Assembly: GCA_031261945.1 (NCBI GenBank)
Contig: JAISIQ010000081.1
Location: forward strand, 1 to 10,450
From: Methanobrevibacter sp.
Lineage (GTDB): Archaea > Methanobacteriota > Methanobacteria > Methanobacteriales > Methanobacteriaceae
Length of the DNA: 10,450 nt
Reading direction: 5' to 3'
Position 1 is the stretch's first letter; every line of letters starts with the position of its first letter. Made by a program: the position numbers and the translations under genes. The notes under the pieces were generated by a model, which was not told where the DNA came from, did no database searches, and was given only the letters and a program-made list of their open reading frames with translations. Below, in pieces: positions 7,175-10,450 of the stretch.

Positions 7175-7269
7175 TTTTCTATCTGAATTAAAGCTTTTTA
7201 TATCGAGTTGTTGAAATTTAAGCTATTAAAAAAAGAATGTTGATTAGGCCTAAGTGAGTTGTTGAGAAA

Positions 7270-8055
7270 ATGAGATCTAAGTTTGAAATAGGGTTTATAG
7301 TAATTACAATAGCTATTACCCTGTTATTTTTTATAGTTATAGGAAGTATGTTTTTGATACCTTCCTTTGAAGGATTTATCAATGCTCTCTTTTCAGAAGA
7401 AATGGCTTTTGCCATAACTCTAACATTATATACTTCAATAATTTCAGCTATTTTAGTTATACTTTGTTGCATTCCAATAGCTTATACACTTAGCAGATAT
7501 GAATTCCCATTAAAAAGCTTTTTTAAAATTATAATTGATTTACCAATGGCTTTTCCTGAAATTGTAATAGGAATAGCTATTTTAATGTTTTTAGGATCTA
7601 ATGGAATCGGAGGATATTTAGATGCTCTTGGAATTTCTCTTGTCTTTAATAGTACTGGAATAATAATAGCTCAATTTTTTGTTGCTCTTCCTTATGCAGT
7701 AAGAATGTTATATTCAACATTTAATTACATAGACCCACGATATGAATTTGTTTCAAGAAGTTTAGGATATAATGAAACAAGCACCTTTTTTAATATAACT
7801 CTCCCACTTGCAAAAAATGGTCTTTTTGCAACAAGTATAATATCATTAGCGAGATGTATTGGAACTTTTGCATCTGTGCTTTTTGTTGGAGGAGGGATAT
7901 TAATGAAAACAGAAACATTAGCTGTTTCAATGTATCTTAATTTATCAACAGGAGATATAGATTTAGCTATTACCTCAGGAATCCTATTAGTAATAATTTC
8001 ATTTATAACAATAGCTATTATGGAAAAATATGCTAAAGAAAGCTATTTACAATGA
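7270..8055 (+). CDS. modB: Molybdate/tungstate ABC transporter permease
   Basis: Integral membrane permease of 261 residues that carries the oxyanion delivered by ModA across the membrane. Hydrophobic segments occur near residues 8-30, 47-73, 88-108, 125-146, 184-210 and 232-251, five to six helices as usual for ModB. The cytoplasmic EAA loop that docks on the ATPase is at about 159-180, with E159, L165, G166 and the closing LP at 178-179. RCIGTFASVLFVGG (195-208) matches the conserved family segment after it. An in-frame TGA at 7255-7257 limits extension upstream, so the ATG at 7270 is the only good start. Its ribosome binding site is weak (GTGAG at 7254-7258). modC follows after 91 bases. 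Family assignment is firm; Mo versus W is open. Confidence 0.9.
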   Translation: MRSKFEIGFIVITIAITLLFFIVIGSMFLIPSFEGFINALFSEEMAFAITLTLYTSIISAILVILCCIPIAYTLSRYEFPLKSFFKIIIDLPMAFPEIVIGIAILMFLGSNGIGGYLDALGISLVFNSTGIIIAQFFVALPYAVRMLYSTFNYIDPRYEFVSRSLGYNETSTFFNITLPLAKNGLFATSIISLARCIGTFASVLFVGGGILMKTETLAVSMYLNLSTGDIDLAITSGILLVIISFITIAIMEKYAKESYLQ

Positions 8056-8112
8056 ACAACAAGCCCCTGCTGTTAGATATAAAAAAATAATAAAAAAAAT
8101 AATAAAATAAAC

Positions 8113-8138
8113 TAATATAAAAGAGTAATATAAAAGAG
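8113..8138 (+). repeat. Tandem 13-bp duplication carrying the modC ribosome binding site
   Basis: TAATATAAAAGAG occurs twice head to tail (8113-8125, 8126-8138). The second copy supplies GAG of a GAGTGA ribosome binding site (8136-8141) just before the ATG at 8147. A GTG at 8138-8140 is also in frame but has only A/T-rich sequence upstream, so the ATG is preferred. A small G/C-containing hairpin (AACAAGC/GCTGTT, 8058-8074) lies just after modB. Confidence 0.6.
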
Positions 8139-8146
8139 TGAAATAT

Positions 8147-9298
8147 ATGTTTCTAGAAATTAAAAACTTATCAGTAGATTTAAGAGAATTTCGCCTAAAA
8201 GATATTAATTTATCAATAGCAGAAGGAGAATATTTTGTATTGATTGGTCCTACTGGTTCTGGAAAATCTGTTTTGCTTGAAACAATAATTGGATTTTATA
8301 AAGAAAATACAGGAACCATAAAATTAAAAGATAAGCTATTAAATAATGTTTCTCCCGAAAATAGAGGAATAGGTATAGTTTATCAAGATAATACTCTTTT
8401 TCCAAACATGAATGTTTATGAAAATATTGCTTATGGTGCTAAAAATAAATTTTCAGATAAAGAAATAGAAAAAAAGATAGACGAAATAGCTAAAATCATG
8501 AAAATAAAACATATCCTCCATAGAAATGTAACTACACTTAGTGGTGGAGAAGCTCAACGAACAACACTTGCAAGAGCACTTATTGTAGAACCTAAAATAA
8601 TTTTGATGGATGAGCCATTTAGTGCTTTAGATATTTCAACACAAAGTAAATTGACTTCCCTAATTAAAAAAATAGGGGCAAAATATAATACCACATTCCT
8701 TCATGTGACCCATAACTTCAATGATATATGGAATTTAGCAGATCGAGTTGGAGTTATGAAAGATGGGAATATCCATCAAGTGGGATATGTGCAAGATGTA
8801 TTTTCTAGACCTGAAAATAACTTTGTAGCTGATTTTGTTGGTGTTCAAAATATTTTTGAGGGAGTAATAACAAATATAAATTCAGAAAGAGCAAAAATAA
8901 ATTTAAAAAATGGAATTGAAATTACAAGCTCTGACATTGATTGTTTGAATAAAATAAACAAAAATAGCTATTATAAAAATGAAATTAAAAATAATGTCAA
9001 AGATGAAAAAGAATACATAAAAGTACTAATAGCTATTAGACCTGAAAGTATAATATTTTCTAATGAAAAATTCGAATCATCAGCAAGAAACCAATTAAAA
9101 GGAAAAATAATAGAAATTATAGAATCTGGGCCAACTGTTTTAGTAAATGTAAATGTTGAGGGCCATATTTTTAAAGGGTTGATAACAAAAAGTTCTGCTG
9201 AGAATCTAAATATAAAAAATAATAAAGATATCTATTTAAGCTTCAAATCATTGAATGTGAGCATTATAGACGAATATGAATCATTTAATACATATTAA
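8147..9298 (+). CDS. modC: Molybdate/tungstate ABC transporter ATP-binding protein
   Basis: Cytoplasmic ATPase of 383 residues that powers the importer. The nucleotide-binding domain (about 1-230) shows Walker A GPTGSGKS at 34-41, Q-loop Q80, signature LSGGEAQ at 131-137, Walker B IILMDEP at 151-157, the SALD D-loop at 159-162 and switch histidine H189. A regulatory half follows: AIRPESI near 296-302, then a TOBE-like oxyanion-binding domain at about 317-376. That arrangement is typical of ModC and related oxyanion importers. A Lys/Asn-rich stretch at about 268-290 separates the halves and is probably a flexible insertion. The start at 8147 is chosen because GAGTGA precedes it and because MFLEIKNLSV is a normal ATPase N terminus; an in-frame GTG lies three codons upstream. 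The gene converges on a minus-strand operon. Confidence 0.93.
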   Translation: MFLEIKNLSVDLREFRLKDINLSIAEGEYFVLIGPTGSGKSVLLETIIGFYKENTGTIKLKDKLLNNVSPENRGIGIVYQDNTLFPNMNVYENIAYGAKNKFSDKEIEKKIDEIAKIMKIKHILHRNVTTLSGGEAQRTTLARALIVEPKIILMDEPFSALDISTQSKLTSLIKKIGAKYNTTFLHVTHNFNDIWNLADRVGVMKDGNIHQVGYVQDVFSRPENNFVADFVGVQNIFEGVITNINSERAKINLKNGIEITSSDIDCLNKINKNSYYKNEIKNNVKDEKEYIKVLIAIRPESIIFSNEKFESSARNQLKGKIIEIIESGPTVLVNVNVEGHIFKGLITKSSAENLNIKNNKDIYLSFKSLNVSIIDEYESFNTY

Positions 9299-9417
9299 AA
9301 TAAAAATAAAAAAAATATAAAAATAAAATATAAAAATAAAAGATTAAAAAACTAAAAAATAAAAGACTAAAAAATGCAAAATAAAAAAAAGAATATTAAA
9401 AATAAAAAAAATAAGAA

Positions 9418-9460
9418 GTGAAATATTAATGAAATGTTATTTATTAAATTTCACATTTTT
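9418..9460. terminator. Bidirectional hairpin terminator between convergent genes
   Basis: GTGAAAT (9418-9424) pairs with ATTTCAC (9448-9454). After a one-base bulge, TTAAT (9426-9430) pairs with ATTAA (9443-9447), giving a 12-bp stem with a 12-base loop. T5 follows on the plus strand (9456-9460), suiting the end of modC. On the minus strand the A-rich plus-strand sequence before 9418 reads as long T runs, suiting the end of the small-protein operon, whose stop codon lies inside the stem. The 9299-9417 interval is otherwise an A-rich low-complexity tract. Confidence 0.5.
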
Positions 9461-9755
9461 CAATTAAAATAATTACTTTTTCATTTTGATTTTTTGGAAC
9501 ATGAATAACTTCAATTAAGTCATCTTTTACTTCTTCAAGATCAACTTCTACTGTAGAAGCAAGTGTATCCCCAGATACATGAATTAATACTTTTAATCCT
9601 TCTTCTCCGTCGTATTCAGAAGTATCAATATTTAAAACTTCCCCCGGAGTAAAAACCCTATTATAAGAAAGTTCTAAAGTATCTCCTTCTTCCACATTAT
9701 TTTTAATATATTCTATTGCTTCATCACAATCCATTTTTAATTCTTTTGTATTCAT
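9444..9755 (-). CDS. Small acidic protein of unknown function, paralog 2
   Basis: A 103-residue acidic protein that I do not recognise with certainty. It is clearly paralogous to the gene just upstream: residues 23-41 share EGDTLELSYNRVF-x-PGEVL with it, and the DEAIEYIKNNV, DL-E-V-KDDL-E and closing hydrophobic strand also correspond. Alternating hydrophobic stretches suggest a small beta-barrel, followed by a helix (about 74-83). There is no signal peptide or membrane segment, and C10 and C101 are the only cysteines. A short Methanobacteriales-type DUF family (possibly DUF2097) is a guess from memory. The ATG at 9755 is chosen because GAGG lies 8 bases before it; an upstream TTG at 9776 would overlap the previous gene. 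The 10-base gap after the upstream stop indicates co-transcription and probable coupling. Confidence 0.85.
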   Translation of the reverse strand: MNTKELKMDCDEAIEYIKNNVEEGDTLELSYNRVFTPGEVLNIDTSEYDGEEGLKVLIHVSGDTLASTVEVDLEEVKDDLIEVIHVPKNQNEKVIILIEKCEI

Positions 9756-9765
9756 TGTTTCGCCC

Positions 9766-10059
9766 TCATTCTTCAATGACTATTAAAGTTTCTTTATCTT
9801 CAGTTATATGGCATATTTCTAATAAATCATCCCTAATATCGTTTAAAGTAACCCTAACAACATCATTGACAATATCGCCATTTAAATGCAGGGAAACTAT
9901 TACTAACTCTTCTCCCAAATCTTCTTCAACTTTGATTCCTAAAACTTCACCTGGAGCAAATACCCGATTATATGATAATTCTAAAGTATCTCCTTCTTTT
10001 ACATTAGATTTTACATATTCAAATGATTCATCAGGATTTAAAACAATTTCTTCTTTCAT
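9766..10059 (-). CDS. Small acidic protein of unknown function, paralog 1
   Basis: A 97-residue acidic, cytosolic-looking protein and the first gene of a two-gene minus-strand operon. It has the same plan as its downstream paralog: an N-terminal helix (DESFEYVKSNV, 10-20), the strongly conserved block EGDTLELSYNRVFAPGEVL at 22-40, a strand-rich middle, and an acidic TLNDIRDDLLEI helix at 71-82. C83 is its only cysteine. The conserved SYNRVF and PGEVL suggest a shared binding surface, but no catalytic motif is visible and no function should be assumed. AAGGTG ends five bases before the ATG, a good ribosome binding site that fixes the start. The two copies are clearly diverged, so this is an old duplication rather than a recent one. 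Confidence 0.88.
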   Translation of the reverse strand: MKEEIVLNPDESFEYVKSNVKEGDTLELSYNRVFAPGEVLGIKVEEDLGEELVIVSLHLNGDIVNDVVRVTLNDIRDDLLEICHITEDKETLIVIEE

Positions 10060-10237
10060 TAAAGCACCTTATAAATGATATTTACACATTATAACTATAA
10101 ACTAAAATACAATATCCTATATGTAATTATAGTATTTACTATTATTAAAACTATTCCAATTAAAGTCATTAGAAAAAATGCAACTCTGTCAACTTAAGAA
10201 TTTTTTTAGGGGTTTTGTTTTTTTTTTCTTCTTTTTT
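10060..10237 (-). promoter_or_regulatory. Promoter region of the small-protein operon
   Basis: Reading on the minus strand, two TATA-like elements are visible: TACATATAGG (10116-10125), which would give a leader of about 35 bases, and TTTATAGTTATAA (10089-10101), which would give a very short one. I cannot decide between them. Farther right, 10173-10178 is T6 on the minus strand and could end the transcript entering from the right edge. No other feature is seen here. Confidence 0.35.
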
Positions 10238-10450
10238 TTAGAAGTTTTTTCTGTTGTTGTATGGGTATTTTTTGGTTTTTGTTTTCTTTCTTGTTGTTTT
10301 TGGTTTTTTCTTGGTTTTTATCATGTTTTTCATTGCTATGTCTTTGATTTCTTGTTCTAATTTTTTTCTTTCTTTTTGTGTTTCGGTGAAAACCATTTTT
10401 ATGAGGTTTATTTTTAGTTTTCCTGCTAATATGTTCATGTTTATTTTGTA
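10238..10450 (-). CDS. Partial lysine-rich C-terminal end of an unidentified protein
   Basis: A minus-strand open frame ends at 10238-10240 and continues in frame without a stop to the window edge (the last four codons before the ATG at 10438 read Tyr-Lys-Ile-Asn). The ATG is therefore not necessarily the start and the gene is treated as cut by the edge. The visible ~70 residues have a helical segment (TETQKERKKLEQEIKDIA), then a tail in which Lys, Thr and Arg dominate, ending YPYNNRKNF. Codons ending in C (AAC, ACC, ATC) look more frequent than in neighbouring genes, and the coding strand is strikingly purine-rich. A mobile-element or acquired gene is possible, but no transposase motif is visible. 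No function is assigned. Confidence 0.5.
   Translation of the reverse strand, partial: YKINMNILAGKLKINLIKMVFTETQKERKKLEQEIKDIAMKNMIKTKKKPKTTRKKTKTKKYPYNNRKNF

Larger units (their letters stand above)
6677..7269. other. 593-base gene-free AT repeat region between modA and modB
   Basis: This gap is unusually long for adjacent genes of one importer. A T5 run at 6683-6687 could terminate modA. The rest is nearly all A and T, assembled from ATTAATA-type words, an ATT microsatellite, a 9-base tandem array and a probable modB promoter at the right end. An open frame through 6922-7152 reads as Ile/Asn/Tyr runs ending in Tyr-Asn-Pro repeats and is judged noncoding. No RNA gene could be recognised. 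Confidence 0.7.

Noticed and set aside
9756..9776. TTG start extending the second small acidic protein by seven residues
   Set aside because: It would overlap the upstream gene and lacks a ribosome binding site. The ATG at 9755 has GAGG at good spacing and matches the paralog in length.
9716..10078. Plus-strand 120-residue frame opposite the small acidic genes
   Set aside because: It is an antisense shadow: the minus strand has two paralogous proteins with ribosome binding sites, while this frame is a Ser/Thr-rich complement without either.
10178..10360. Plus-strand Phe-rich frame at the right edge
   Set aside because: It is the complement of the Lys-rich minus-strand frame; the Phe and Val runs come from T-rich tracts, and no ribosome binding site is seen.

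Overview
The window is very A+T-rich (roughly three quarters or more by eye). Archaeal signatures include TATA boxes about 25-30 bases before inferred transcription starts, T-tract terminators, an NrpR regulator and a GGAA-N6-TTCC nitrogen operator. These point to a methanogen of the order Methanobacteriales, most likely a Methanobrevibacter-like species. The genus is inferred from gene content and composition, not from an alignment.

Layout. (1) Positions 5-2012 hold two plus-strand metabolic genes: an aldo/keto reductase with a C-terminal iron-sulfur ferredoxin-like domain, and a ThiF/MoeB/HesA-family E1-like adenylyltransferase that lacks the usual cysteines. An A-tract array with a period of about 10.4 bases separates them. 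(2) Positions 2067-5541 form a nitrogen-control module. A promoter carrying a perfect NrpR-type operator precedes a long leader, then glnA (glutamine synthetase), then nrpR, the 2-oxoglutarate-responsive repressor expected to bind that operator. (3) Positions 5782-9298 encode a complete molybdate/tungstate-type ABC importer: modA (binding protein), modB (permease) and modC (ATPase with a TOBE-like domain). A ModE-like inverted repeat lies at the modA promoter. A gene-free stretch of about 590 bases full of simple repeats separates modA from modB. (4) Positions 9444-10059 on the minus strand hold a two-gene operon of small acidic paralogs of unknown function, facing modC across a hairpin that could serve both directions. 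(5) From 10238 to the right edge, the minus strand carries the lysine-rich C-terminal end of an open frame that runs out of the window.

How the parts fit. GlnA assimilates ammonia, NrpR senses nitrogen status through 2-oxoglutarate, and the oxyanion importer supplies Mo/W for formylmethanofuran dehydrogenase, formate dehydrogenase or nitrogenase. The physical link between nitrogen regulation and Mo uptake is suggestive, but no NrpR-type operator is visible at modA.

The most notable observations beyond the genes are: the 10-bp palindrome AATAGCTATT, found nine times in coding and noncoding DNA; the tandem small acidic paralogs; the cysteine-poor E1-like protein; and the operator-like inverted repeats before nrpR and modA. 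No tRNA, rRNA, CRISPR array or complete insertion sequence was seen.
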